From the NCBI GenBank assembly GCA_900545345.1, contig UQYQ01000001.1, positions 62,001-126,000 on the forward strand: DNA of 64,000 bases, in the 5' to 3' direction. The stretch comes from an uncultured Ruminococcus sp. (GTDB lineage Bacteria > Bacillota > Clostridia > Oscillospirales > Ruminococcaceae). The position numbers and the translations under genes are program-made. Every line of letters begins with the position of its first letter. Position 1 is the stretch's first letter. Below are positions 39,000 through 47,545 of this stretch, one piece after another. The notes beneath the pieces are model-generated. The model saw only the letters and a program-made list of their open reading frames with translations, had not been told where the DNA came from and did not search any database.

Positions 39000-40349
39000 C
39001 TATTCCTTTAAGATATCAACCCTTCCCAAAAAGCCGTTGTCGTACCTGCCGTCTAAAAATTCATCTCTGCGGATTAATTTAAGCTGAAAATCAATATTTG
39101 TAGACACACCGTCGACAATAAATTCCGAAAGTGCCCATGTCATCTTTGCAATAGCACTTTCCCTGTCCGGTCCAAAACAAATCAGCTTGGCTATCATTGA
39201 GTCATAGTACGGAGGTATTTCATAGCCTTGATAAACCGCACTGTCAACTCTGACGCCAAGACCTCCGGGAATATGTAATGAATTAATCACTCCCGGTGAC
39301 GGACGGAAATTTTGTTCAGGATTTTCTGCATTTATTCTACACTCAATTGCATGACCTGTCAAGTGAATATCTTCCTGTTTTATGTCAAGCTCTTTGCCTG
39401 ATGCAATAAGAAGCTGTTGTTTTACTAAATCAACTCCCGTAACTGCCTCAGTAATAGGATGTTCAACTTGGATACGGGTATTCATTTCCATAAAATAATA
39501 GTTCAAGTTTTTATCAACCAAAAATTCAATTGTACCTGCATTTCTGTATCCGCAAACTTTAGCTGCCGCAACTGCAGAAGCACCCATTTTTTCACGAAGC
39601 TCATCTGTCATGATAGGTGATGGGGTTTCCTCCAAAACCTTTTGATTTCGTCTTTGCATTGAACAATCTCTCTCGCCGAGATGAATTACATTACCGAAGT
39701 TATCAGCCAGAATCTGAATTTCAATATGTTTTGGGTTTTCGATAAACTTTTCGATATAAATCTCATCATTTCCAAAGCAAGCCATCGCTTCGGTTTTAGC
39801 GGCAGTAATTTGAGATTCAAGCTCAGATTCATCTCTCACTATGCGAATTCCTCTTCCGCCGCCGCCGGCAGAAGCCTTAACCATAACAGGATATCCGATT
39901 TCTTTTGCAAGATTTATTGCAGTTTCCATGTCCTTAACTGCACCGTCAGAACCAAGAATTACAGGAACACCTGCATTTTTCATAGTTTCCTTTGCCTGTG
40001 CCTTATCGCCGAGCATTTCAATGGATTCAGGTTTCGGTCCGATAAAGGTAATTCCGCATTTTTCACATGTCCTTGCAAAATGAGCGTTTTCAGATAAAAA
40101 ACCGAATCCCGGATGAACGGCATCTGCACCGGTTATTTCACATGCGGCAATTATAGAACGCATATTCAGATAACTTTCCGCACTTGAAGCAGGTCCTATG
40201 CAAACCGCTTCATCAGCTATTTTTGCATGAAGTGCATTAGCATCGCCTGTTGAATAAACAGCAACAGTAGCTATTCCAAGCTCACGGCATGCACGAATTA
40301 TGCGAACAGCTATTTCTCCTCTATTAGCAATAAGAACTTTCTTAATCAT
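39000..40349 (-). CDS. accC: Acetyl-CoA carboxylase biotin carboxylase subunit
   Basis: 449 residues, ATP-grasp enzyme that carboxylates the biotin on AccB. N-terminal KKVLIANRGEIAVRIIRACR, VHPGFGFLSENAHFA, the ATP lid VKASAGGGGRGIRIV, the GERDCSMQRRNQKVLEETPS strand, MEMNTRIQVEHPITEAVTG (catalytic Glu/Asn/Arg) and GHAIECRINAENP. Full family length. The ATG at 40349 has AGGTGA upstream. Separated from fabZ by about 150 bases that contain a GCGTGAAAAG/CTTTTCACGC hairpin. Confidence 0.97.
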   Translation of the reverse strand: MIKKVLIANRGEIAVRIIRACRELGIATVAVYSTGDANALHAKIADEAVCIGPASSAESYLNMRSIIAACEITGADAVHPGFGFLSENAHFARTCEKCGITFIGPKPESIEMLGDKAQAKETMKNAGVPVILGSDGAVKDMETAINLAKEIGYPVMVKASAGGGGRGIRIVRDESELESQITAAKTEAMACFGNDEIYIEKFIENPKHIEIQILADNFGNVIHLGERDCSMQRRNQKVLEETPSPIMTDELREKMGASAVAAAKVCGYRNAGTIEFLVDKNLNYYFMEMNTRIQVEHPITEAVTGVDLVKQQLLIASGKELDIKQEDIHLTGHAIECRINAENPEQNFRPSPGVINSLHIPGGLGVRVDSAVYQGYEIPPYYDSMIAKLICFGPDRESAIAKMTWALSEFIVDGVSTNIDFQLKLIRRDEFLDGRYDNGFLGRVDILKE

Positions 40350-40457
40350 ATCAATCACCTGCCTTTATAACAAAGACATACCTTTCTTGGGTTTTACGAA
40401 CTGGTTCCGCTTCACCGAAATTGCCACAATACTTTCGTGACAAAAGCTCAAAAACAT

Positions 40458-40480
40458 GCGTGAAAAGATACTTTTCACGC
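40458..40480 (-). other. Perfect hairpin between fabZ and accC
   Basis: GCGTGAAAAG-N3-CTTTTCACGC, ten base pairs, followed on the minus strand by a moderately T-rich stretch. It could be a partial terminator or an RNA-processing/stability element separating fabH-fabZ from accCDA-acpP. Confidence 0.5.
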
Positions 40481-40498
40481 TAGTCTTCAACAACAGTT

Positions 40499-40930
40499 TT
40501 ATTTTATGGCAAAAGTTATTTCACATGAAACGGCTTTCTTTCCGTTGACACTTGCCGTTCCCTTTCCTACACCGATAGGACCTCTTACCTTGACAATTTC
40601 AACCTCAAGGTCAAGTGTGTCGCCCGGAACAACCTGTGTGCGGAACTTACAGTTGTTTATTCCGCCGAAAAGACCGATTTTTCCCTTATTCTCAGGAAGT
40701 GATAAAAGTGCAACAGCTCCGGCCTGTGCAAGCATTTCAACCATTAAAACGCCTGGAGTAACAGGATATTCAGGGAAATGTCCTTTAAACCAAAAATCGT
40801 CTTGCTTAATATATTTTGTAGCTTTAACTTTTTTTCCGACCTCAAGCTCATTTACTTCATCAATAAGCAAAAACGGATCTCTGTGAGGAATGATTTCTTT
40901 TATTTGTTCCTTATCTAACACTACTGCCAT
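40499..40930 (-). CDS. fabZ: 3-hydroxyacyl-[acyl-carrier-protein] dehydratase FabZ
   Basis: 143 residues, hot-dog fold. IIPHRDPFLLIDEV near 14-27, then WFKGHFPEYPVTPGVLMVEMLAQAG with the catalytic His and, nearby, the Glu; the RTQVVPGDTLDLEVEIVKVR strand follows. It dehydrates 3-hydroxyacyl-ACP in each elongation cycle. No FabA or FabM is seen in the operon, so how unsaturated chains are made is open. ATG with AAGAGAG upstream. Between accB and accC. Confidence 0.96.
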   Translation of the reverse strand: MAVVLDKEQIKEIIPHRDPFLLIDEVNELEVGKKVKATKYIKQDDFWFKGHFPEYPVTPGVLMVEMLAQAGAVALLSLPENKGKIGLFGGINNCKFRTQVVPGDTLDLEVEIVKVRGPIGVGKGTASVNGKKAVSCEITFAIK

Positions 40931-40971
40931 ATAAAAATCTCTCTTTCTAAATAAAAACTTTAACTAAGAAG

Positions 40972-41439
40972 CTATTCAATAATCATAATAGGCTGACCGA
41001 ATTCAACTGAATCCCCGTTATTTACACAAATCTCTTTGACCTTACCGTCGAATTCGCTTGTTACTTCACTCATAACCTTCATAGATTCAATAATATACAA
41101 AACATCGCCCTTTTGAACTTGCTTTCCGACAGTTACAAAAGGCTCTTTATCAGGAGCAGAAGCAGCGTAAAATGTTCCGACTATCGGAGATGTACATACA
41201 TTTCCGCTTTGTACAGGTGCTGATTCTGTCTTTTCCGATGTTTGTCCGGAAGATACAGCTGTCATTGCAGGGGCAGCCGCACTGACTACCGAAGGAATCT
41301 GAGTGCAAGCCTTTGCTTCAACACAAATTTCAAAATCCCCGTTTTTTATTTTTACCTTGCCTAAATCGTTTTCCTTAATTATTTTAGCTATTGTATTTAA
41401 GCTTTCAGTTTCAAAGCCCTTGAATAATTCTTTACTCAT
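40972..41439 (-). CDS. accB: Biotin carboxyl carrier protein of acetyl-CoA carboxylase
   Basis: 155 residues. N-terminal helical part, a Pro/Ala/Thr/Ser-rich flexible linker (SVVSAAAPAMTAVSSGQTSE), then the biotinyl domain with SPIVGTFYAASAPDKEPFV and the biotin-accepting Lys in YIIESMKVMSEV (ESMKV instead of the usual EAMKM). The SD GAAAGGAGTA is 30 bases from the ATG, with a perfect ATGCTCTT/AAGAGCAT hairpin between them (41449-41467). Confidence 0.95.
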   Translation of the reverse strand: MSKELFKGFETESLNTIAKIIKENDLGKVKIKNGDFEICVEAKACTQIPSVVSAAAPAMTAVSSGQTSEKTESAPVQSGNVCTSPIVGTFYAASAPDKEPFVTVGKQVQKGDVLYIIESMKVMSEVTSEFDGKVKEICVNNGDSVEFGQPIMIIE

Positions 41440-41448
41440 AATTTATTC

Positions 41449-41467
41449 ATGCTCTTTTAAAGAGCAT
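41449..41467 (-). promoter_or_regulatory. Hairpin between Shine-Dalgarno and start codon of accB
   Basis: ATGCTCTT-N3-AAGAGCAT, eight base pairs. SD lies at 41468-41476, start codon at 41439. Folding would leave about 11 bases between SD and ATG. Confidence 0.6.
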
Positions 41468-41498
41468 TACTCCTTTCGTAGTTGTCTTTTCGCTCAAT

Positions 41499-42734
41499 TT
41501 AATCTTTGTATTTTTTTATACAGATTGTTGCATTGTGTCCGCCGAATCCAAGTGAATTTGAAAGAGCAACATCGACTTTCATTTCTCTGTTTGAGTCAAC
41601 AGCATAATCCAAATCACATTCAGGGTCAGCAGTTTTATAGCCCATTGTTTTGTGAACAAAGTCATCACGAACAGACAGAGCAGTAATTATAGCTTCTACA
41701 GCCCCTGCCGCACCAAGCAAGTGACCGATCATAGATTTAGTTGAGTTGATTACAACATCATTTGCACTGTCACCCAAAGCTTTCTTAATAGCTTTAGTTT
41801 CATATTTATCGTTTAAACCTGTAGATGTTCCGTGTGCATTAATATAGTTTACATCTGAAGCCTTTAAACCTGCTTCTTCAAAGCTGTCTCTCATTGCTCT
41901 TGAAGCAGCTTCGCCTTCTGGGTCCGGACTTGTCATATGATATGCGTCACCTGTCGCACCGTAACCCACAATTTCAGCATATATTTTCGCACCTCTTGCC
42001 TTTGCATGCTCAAGCTCTTCAAGAACCAGTATTCCGCATCCTTCACCTAAAACAAATCCTTGTCTTTCGGCATCAAAAGGAGTGGAAGCCTTATCTAGCT
42101 CAGTAGCTTTTGACAGAGCCTTCATGTTATTAAAGCCCGAAAGTGAGAAGTGCGTAATACACGCTTCGGTTCCGCCGCAGATACAAGCGTCAAGATACCC
42201 GTCCTTTACTTTTCTGAATGCTTCGCCGATAGCATGAGTTGCAGAAGCACAAGCTGTTGTTGTACAGAAATTGTCACCCTTAAATCCTGTACGCATTGCA
42301 ACTTCTCCTGCTGCCATGTTTCCAATCATCATCGGAACATAGAAAACAGAAATTCGGTCAGAGCCTTTTTCTAAAAATCTTTGGTGTTGGGTTTCGGTTT
42401 CTTCAAGTCCTCCGATTCCCGCACCGATAATAACGCCGACTTTGAAAGGGTCTAAGTCTTTAAAATCAGTTTTTGCGTCCGCTAAAGCATCCTTTGTTGA
42501 AGCAACTGCAAACTGAGTAAATCTGCACATTTTTCTTACTTCTTTTTTCTCAAAATAATCAAGAGGGTTGAAGTCTTTGACAGCGCCGACAACCTTAACA
42601 GGAAAATCAGGTTCATCAAACTGATCAACGAAAGAAAAACCCAGCTTATTCGCTTTTATATTATCCCAAAATTCCTCTACACTTTGCCCTAACGGGTTTT
42701 TTGTTCCCATTCCTGTGATAACTACTCTTTTCAT
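41499..42734 (-). CDS. fabF: 3-oxoacyl-[acyl-carrier-protein] synthase II
   Basis: 411 residues, thiolase fold condensing enzyme. RVVITGMGTKNPLGQSVEEF at the N-terminus, nucleophile Cys in CTTTACASATHAIGEA (about 163), first His in NAHGTSTGLNDKYE, second His in KSMIGHLLGAAGAVEA, and the closing NSLGFGGHNATICIKKY. Extends acyl-ACP with malonyl-ACP. ATG with AAAGGA upstream. Follows fabG by about 100 bases. Confidence 0.97.
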   Translation of the reverse strand: MKRVVITGMGTKNPLGQSVEEFWDNIKANKLGFSFVDQFDEPDFPVKVVGAVKDFNPLDYFEKKEVRKMCRFTQFAVASTKDALADAKTDFKDLDPFKVGVIIGAGIGGLEETETQHQRFLEKGSDRISVFYVPMMIGNMAAGEVAMRTGFKGDNFCTTTACASATHAIGEAFRKVKDGYLDACICGGTEACITHFSLSGFNNMKALSKATELDKASTPFDAERQGFVLGEGCGILVLEELEHAKARGAKIYAEIVGYGATGDAYHMTSPDPEGEAASRAMRDSFEEAGLKASDVNYINAHGTSTGLNDKYETKAIKKALGDSANDVVINSTKSMIGHLLGAAGAVEAIITALSVRDDFVHKTMGYKTADPECDLDYAVDSNREMKVDVALSNSLGFGGHNATICIKKYKD

Positions 42735-42841
42735 AAATTAAAATATCCTTTCTTTGCAAACTGTGATGTCAGACGCTTAATATACAAACTTAAATTTGCG
42801 AAAAACATACACTTTTTGAAAAACTAGTATTTAAAAATGAA

Positions 42842-43582
42842 TTACATTGAAAGTCCGCCGCTTATTTCTATTACCTGTCCTGTAACATAGCTTGAATCCT
42901 CTGAAACAAGGAATGATACAACACCCGCTATTTCTTCAACTGTTCCATATCTTTTCATAGCAATTACAGAAAGCATAGCATTTCTTTGTTCATCTGTTAA
43001 AGCATCGGTCATTGGGGTTTTAATAAATCCCGGAGCAACAGCATTTACATTTATCCCACGGGAGCCAAGCTCTTTAGCAGCAGTTTTTGTCATACCTATA
43101 ATTGCTGCTTTTGAAGCCGAATAGTTAAACTGTCCCGGATTTCCGTAAAGTCCGGCAACTGACGCAAGATTGACAATCTTTCCGCTTCTCTGACGCATCA
43201 TAACCGAACCGACATGCTTCATCATGTTAAATACACTCTTTTGGTTAACCGCAATAACAGCGTCATATTGCTCCTCACTCATTCGAGCTAAAAGCCCGTC
43301 TTTAGTAATACCTGCGTTGTTCACCAAAACATCAATTGAACCGAATTCAGCTTTGATGTCCTTGACCATTTTTTCGCAGTCTTCATATTTTGAAACATCG
43401 CACGGATAAACGGCTGCTTTAACACCAAAGCTTTCACATTCTGATTTTACAGCTTGTGCATTAGCCTTATCGCTGTCACTTGGATAACAATTTATTATAC
43501 AATCATAACCGTCTTCTGCAAGTCTTTTAATTATACAAGCACCTATTCCCTGAGATGCACCTGTAACTATCGCTGCTGCCAT
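42842..43582 (-). CDS. fabG: 3-oxoacyl-[acyl-carrier-protein] reductase
   Basis: 246 residues, short-chain dehydrogenase. Nucleotide motif VTGASQGIGACI (11-residue turn), NNAGITKDGLLARM, catalytic Ser in VNLASVAGLYGNPGQFNYSASKAAI with Tyr-x3-Lys, and the closing SSYVTGQVIEISGGL. Uses NADPH to reduce 3-oxoacyl-ACP. ATG with GGAGGAAA upstream. Between fabK and fabF. Confidence 0.96.
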   Translation of the reverse strand: MAAAIVTGASQGIGACIIKRLAEDGYDCIINCYPSDSDKANAQAVKSECESFGVKAAVYPCDVSKYEDCEKMVKDIKAEFGSIDVLVNNAGITKDGLLARMSEEQYDAVIAVNQKSVFNMMKHVGSVMMRQRSGKIVNLASVAGLYGNPGQFNYSASKAAIIGMTKTAAKELGSRGINVNAVAPGFIKTPMTDALTDEQRNAMLSVIAMKRYGTVEEIAGVVSFLVSEDSSYVTGQVIEISGGLSM

Positions 43583-43613
43583 ATATTTTCCTCCTGAATT
43601 TTATCTGTCTTTA

Positions 43614-44543
43614 TTATTTGTTCAATAGCTTTTCAGCTTCTGAGAACATCTCTTCAATAATATCTTTGCAAGACTTAACATCGTTTATCATGCCTGCAAT
43701 TGCTCCGCACAGGAAAGAACCCTCATCGAGATTTCCGTCCTGAACAGCTTTTCTAAGTGAGCCAAGTGTTATTTCTTCAAACTTGTCAGGAGTAAGACTT
43801 CCGTCTTTCTCGCCTGATGCCAAACGCTTAGCGAATTTAGTTTTAACATTTCTGCAAGGATGACCCGTCGAACGTCCTGTAACTATACTGTCAGTATCCT
43901 TTGCCTTTACAACAAGCTCTTTATATGTCGGATGAATCTGGCACTCTTCAGCGGCAAGGAAACGAGTTCCCACCTGAACACCTTCGGCACCGAGCATCAT
44001 TGAAGCCGCAATTCCTCTTCCGTCTGCAATTCCCCCTGCTGCGATAACAGGAATCTTAAGAGCGTCAACAACCTGAGGTACAAGGCACATTGTTGTATTT
44101 TCTCCAATATGTCCGCCAGACTCCGTGCCCTCAGCCACTACAGCATCGGCACCTGCTCTTTCCATTCTCTTAGCAAGAGCAACAGACGGAATAACAGGAA
44201 TGACTTTAATACCTGCTTCTTTCCAAGCTGCCATAAATTTGCCCGGGTTGCCTGCCCCTGTTGTAACAACAGGAACGCCTTCTTCAATAACAAGCTTAGC
44301 CAACTCTTCGGCATTAGGTGACATAAGCATAATATTTACGCCAAACGGCTTATCGCCGACAGCGGCTTTTGTTTTTCTGATTTGTTCTCTTAAATAGTCA
44401 ATAGGAGCAGACCCCCCTGCAATAAGTCCCAGACCGCCTGCGTTCGAAACAGCAGAAGCGAGTGTTGACTCAGCTATCCAAGCCATGCCCCCCTGAATGA
44501 TAGGATATTTTATACCTAAAATTTCTGTTATTCTTGTGTTCAT
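43614..44543 (-). CDS. fabK: Enoyl-[acyl-carrier-protein] reductase II (FabK, flavoprotein)
   Basis: 309 residues, FMN-dependent TIM barrel of the nitronate monooxygenase superfamily. IKYPIIQGGMAWIAESTLAS at the N-terminus, NAGGLGLIAGGSAP, then GTESGGHIGENTTMCLVPQV, AAGGIADGRGIAASMMLGAEGVQVGTRFLA. Its place between fabH and fabG and the absence of fabI identify it as the enoyl reductase rather than a nitronate monooxygenase. FabK is intrinsically insensitive to triclosan (established for the family). Confidence 0.94.
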   Translation of the reverse strand: MNTRITEILGIKYPIIQGGMAWIAESTLASAVSNAGGLGLIAGGSAPIDYLREQIRKTKAAVGDKPFGVNIMLMSPNAEELAKLVIEEGVPVVTTGAGNPGKFMAAWKEAGIKVIPVIPSVALAKRMERAGADAVVAEGTESGGHIGENTTMCLVPQVVDALKIPVIAAGGIADGRGIAASMMLGAEGVQVGTRFLAAEECQIHPTYKELVVKAKDTDSIVTGRSTGHPCRNVKTKFAKRLASGEKDGSLTPDKFEEITLGSLRKAVQDGNLDEGSFLCGAIAGMINDVKSCKDIIEEMFSEAEKLLNK

Positions 44544-44583
44544 ATGATTTCCTCATTTCTTTTAAAGTCATTAACGCTGTTTT

Positions 44584-45579
44584 TTAATATTCAAACACAA
44601 CTCCACCATAAGTCAGTCCTGCGCCAAAACCTACAATACAAGCTTTGTCTCCACGCTTTAATCTTCCGTCTTTTACGGCGTCATAAAGGGCAAGAGGTAT
44701 AGAAGCACTTGATGTGTTCCCGTGTTTGTTTAAATTCAAATAAAACTTGTCCATAGGGATGTTAAGATTTTTTGCTGCTGTTTCAATTATTCTGACATTC
44801 GCCTGATGAGGAATTATAAGGTCTAAATCATCAGGTGTAATACCGATTTTTTGACAAGCAGAACTTACAGCTAAAGGCAATGTTTTAGTTGCGAACTTAT
44901 AAACCTCTTTGCCGTTTTGATAAAGAAAATGACCGTTGCTGTCCGGCATTTTATCATCAAACTTATCATGATTTGTAGTAAAAGGTGTTTCTGAAATATA
45001 GCTTCTTGCAGAAAGGAATTCAGCACCCGTTCCGTCAGCACCCAGATATTCGGAAAATATAGTGTCTTCATTTCGTTTTAAAACAACTGCCGCTGCACCG
45101 TCGCCGAAAAGCACACAGGTTGAACGGTCTGTATAATCGGTAATTTTAGAAAGTTCTTCGGCAGAAACCACTAAAACATATTTTAAATTGTCATCAGTCT
45201 GAAGATATCTCTTAGCCATATCAAAAGCATAAACAAAACCCGAACATGCACAGTTGATATCTATAGCCATTGAGCCGACAGCTCCGATTTCCCTTTGAAT
45301 CAGACATGCAGCCGACGGAGTCGAAAAATCGTTTGTAATAGTCGTTACAATAATCAACCCAATATCGCCGGGATTTATCCCTGAGTCTTCAACAGCCTCT
45401 TTTGCTGCCATTGCACCGAGATGATAAGTCGGTTCACCGTTTGTAATATGTCTGGATTTGATTCCCGTTCTTGTTGTTATCCATTCATCATTAGTTTCTA
45501 CGATTTCAGACATCATTTCATTTGTGACTGTTAATTCAGGTACATACTTGCCTACACCAAGGATTTTTACACCGGTCAT
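44584..45579 (-). CDS. fabH: 3-oxoacyl-[acyl-carrier-protein] synthase III
   Basis: 331 residues. Starts chain synthesis by joining acyl-CoA to malonyl-ACP. Cys in DINCACSGFVYAFDMAKRYL (about 112), His in LIIPHQANVRIIE and Asn in NLNKHGNTSSASIPLALYD form the triad; GILGVGKYVPE-like start (KILGVGKYVPELTVTN) and the ending GFGAGLTYGGVVFEY are typical. The ATG at 45579 has AGAGAGGA 6 bases upstream; the earlier in-frame ATG lacks an SD. First gene of the minus-strand operon, divergent from fabD. Confidence 0.96.
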   Translation of the reverse strand: MTGVKILGVGKYVPELTVTNEMMSEIVETNDEWITTRTGIKSRHITNGEPTYHLGAMAAKEAVEDSGINPGDIGLIIVTTITNDFSTPSAACLIQREIGAVGSMAIDINCACSGFVYAFDMAKRYLQTDDNLKYVLVVSAEELSKITDYTDRSTCVLFGDGAAAVVLKRNEDTIFSEYLGADGTGAEFLSARSYISETPFTTNHDKFDDKMPDSNGHFLYQNGKEVYKFATKTLPLAVSSACQKIGITPDDLDLIIPHQANVRIIETAAKNLNIPMDKFYLNLNKHGNTSSASIPLALYDAVKDGRLKRGDKACIVGFGAGLTYGGVVFEY

Positions 45580-45651
45580 AGAAATTCCTCTCTCTTTCAT
45601 ATTGAAAAAATTATAAAATAATGATATAATTTTAATTGTATAATATTTATC

Positions 45652-45680
45652 ATTATACTATTTTTATGTAAAAAGGTCAA
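45652..45680 (-). promoter_or_regulatory. Promoter of the fabH operon
   Basis: Minus strand TTGACC, 17 bases, TATAAT, about 65 bases before the fabH ATG. Confidence 0.75.
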
Positions 45681-45687
45681 CAATTAT

Positions 45688-45711
45688 TTATCAATAACAG
45701 CTGTTTGATAA
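45688..45711. promoter_or_regulatory. Inverted repeat in the fabH-fabD divergent promoter region
   Basis: TTATCAA-TA-ACAG/CTGT-TTGATAA, an imperfect 24-base palindrome just upstream of the fabH -35 and overlapping the place expected for the fabD promoter. It may be an operator co-regulating both arms; the regulator is unknown. Confidence 0.45.
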
Positions 45712-45739
45712 AATTAAAATTAAGATAAGGAGTAATATT

Positions 45740-46666
45740 ATGTCTAAAAATGTCTTTATGTTTTCCGGGCAAGGTTCTCAGTATGTAGGAATGGCAAAGG
45801 AGTTATATGATAAGTTTGACGGTGCAAAGTCTGTTTTTGACACTGCTCAAAAAGTTTTAGGATATGACCTTTCAAAAATAGTTTTTGAAGGTCCCGACAC
45901 AGAGCTTAACAAGACATCTGTTTCACAGCCTGCCATTATGGCAACATCGCTTTGTGCTTTAGAAGCAATGAAAGCAAACGGGGTCAGCTGCAACGCAGTG
46001 GTAGGTCACTCACTCGGCGAATATGCAGCAATGGTTTGTTCAGGCATGTTAAGCCTTGAAGACGGATTTAAAGTTATTAAAGCAAGAGCCGAAGCCATGC
46101 AAAAGGCAGCTGAAAGCTCAGACGGTGCTATGTGTGCCATAATAGGACCGTCAGCAAAAGAAGTTGAGGATATTTGCAGAACAATTGACGGTTATGTTGT
46201 TCCGGTAAACTATAACTCTTCTGTTCAAACAGTAATTGCCGGTGAAACAGAGGCTGTTGACAAAGCTATCGAAGTGTTCACAGAGAAAAAAGCAAGAGCA
46301 ATGAAGCTGAATGTTGTATCTGCATTTCACTCAAAGCTTATGCAGCCTGCTGCCGATGAATTTAAAGAAGCAATAAAAGATATTGAATTTAAAACTCCGA
46401 ATGTTGATTTTTACAGCAATGTTTTAGGTGAAAAATTAACCGACTTTTCAAATATGCCTGAGCTTTTGGCAAATCATATAGTTTCTCCTGTTAAATTCAC
46501 AAGTGAGCTTAAAGCTCTTAAAGAAGCAGGCTTTGATACATTCATTGAACTCGGACCTAACAAAGTCTTAGCCGGACTTGTTAGAAAAACACTGAGTGAT
46601 GTTTCATTCGCAAATGTTGAAAACATAAAAACTTTAGAAAAAACACTGGAAAAAATAGATTTTTAG
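45740..46666 (+). CDS. fabD: Malonyl CoA-acyl carrier protein transacylase
   Basis: 308 residues. FMFSGQGSQYVGMAKELYD at the N-terminus, QPAIMATSLCALEAM, catalytic Ser in VVGHSLGEYAAMVCSG (about 92), catalytic His in VSAFHSKLMQPA and late FIELGPNKVLAGL. Moves malonyl from CoA to ACP. It is separated from the rest of the pathway by strand: divergent from fabH, with the palindrome at 45688 in between. ATAAGGAG lies 9 bases before the ATG. Confidence 0.96.
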   Translation: MSKNVFMFSGQGSQYVGMAKELYDKFDGAKSVFDTAQKVLGYDLSKIVFEGPDTELNKTSVSQPAIMATSLCALEAMKANGVSCNAVVGHSLGEYAAMVCSGMLSLEDGFKVIKARAEAMQKAAESSDGAMCAIIGPSAKEVEDICRTIDGYVVPVNYNSSVQTVIAGETEAVDKAIEVFTEKKARAMKLNVVSAFHSKLMQPAADEFKEAIKDIEFKTPNVDFYSNVLGEKLTDFSNMPELLANHIVSPVKFTSELKALKEAGFDTFIELGPNKVLAGLVRKTLSDVSFANVENIKTLEKTLEKIDF

Positions 46667-46687
46667 TTTTAAGGGGTAAAATTAATA

Positions 46688-47485
46688 ATGTATTCTTATT
46701 CTTTTACAGAGTGGACGGCATTTTTCTTTGTTTATTGTTTTATCGGCTGGTGCTGGGAAGTATTTTATGTCGGCATTACTAAAAGAAAACTCGTAAACAG
46801 AGGATTTTTACATATGCCGCTTTTGCCGATATACGGTTTTGGTGCTGTGATAATGCTCCACTCCTCGCTGCCGTTTCAAAATAGTATAATATTGACTTTT
46901 ATTTCGGGAATGATTTCCGCCACTTTGCTTGAACTTATAACCGGACTTTTAATGGAAAAACTCCTTAAAGTCAGATATTGGGATTACAGCAGGCAGAAGC
47001 TGAACTTTAAAGGAATCATTTGTTTGAGCTCTTCGTTATTCTGGGGGTTGCTTACTGTTCTTTTAGTAAAGTTTGTTGACCCGTTTGTTTCTGAATATGT
47101 TTTGGATTTTGAGCTGAAACGGCATACGGCATTTATTACAGTTTTAATAGTTATAAGTGTTTTATTTGTGATAGATACAGTAGCTTCTGTTCGTGATGCA
47201 ATTAATTTGGCGCAAATTGTTCAGGCTATTGATAAAGCAAAAGATGAAACAAAAAAAGCTATCAACGAAAGAATTGACGAGCTTGAAGAAAAAGCAGACA
47301 AAAGAAAACAAAAAATACATGAAAAAACAAAGAACCTTAAAGCAAGGGACTTTGCAATGCTTAAAAGAAATCCGACTGCCGGCTCGAAAAAGCATCATCA
47401 GGCTTTGGCAGAGCTGAAACATGAATATGAAGAATACAAACTTAATAAAAAAGCTGAAAAATTGAGAAAAAAGCATCAAAAGTAA
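46688..47485 (+). CDS. Putative ABC transporter permease-like membrane protein (PF06541 type) with coiled-coil tail
   Basis: 265 residues. Four or five membrane helices in the first 165 residues. FFFVYCFIGWCWEVFYVGIT, RGFLHMPLLPIYGFGAV, ITGLLMEKLLKVRYWDYS and LNFKGIICLSSSLFWGLL are the conserved words of the CmpB-like family, whose transport role is only nominal. The last 100 residues are a Lys/Glu-rich coiled coil (KDETKKAINERIDELEEKAD, KRKQKIHEKTKNLKARD). Lies 21 bases after fabD and shares its transcript. No ATP-binding partner is nearby. A role in the membrane or envelope is only a guess. Confidence 0.78.
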   Translation: MYSYSFTEWTAFFFVYCFIGWCWEVFYVGITKRKLVNRGFLHMPLLPIYGFGAVIMLHSSLPFQNSIILTFISGMISATLLELITGLLMEKLLKVRYWDYSRQKLNFKGIICLSSSLFWGLLTVLLVKFVDPFVSEYVLDFELKRHTAFITVLIVISVLFVIDTVASVRDAINLAQIVQAIDKAKDETKKAINERIDELEEKADKRKQKIHEKTKNLKARDFAMLKRNPTAGSKKHHQALAELKHEYEEYKLNKKAEKLRKKHQK

Positions 47486-47498
47486 TAATAGTAAAATT

Positions 47499-47537
47499 AA
47501 AGCCATACATTCCAACAAAGGTGTGTACGGCTTTTTA
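47499..47537 (+). terminator. Terminator of the fabD unit
   Basis: AAAGCCATACA/TGTACGGCTTT (one G-U) with T-run. Confidence 0.75.
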
Positions 47538-47545
47538 TTATTTAT

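Noticed and set aside
37133..45071. Many plus-strand or alternative-frame ORFs of 60-140 codons across the fab/acc operon
   Set aside because: All lie inside well-identified enzymes on the minus strand and have no SD or family motif.
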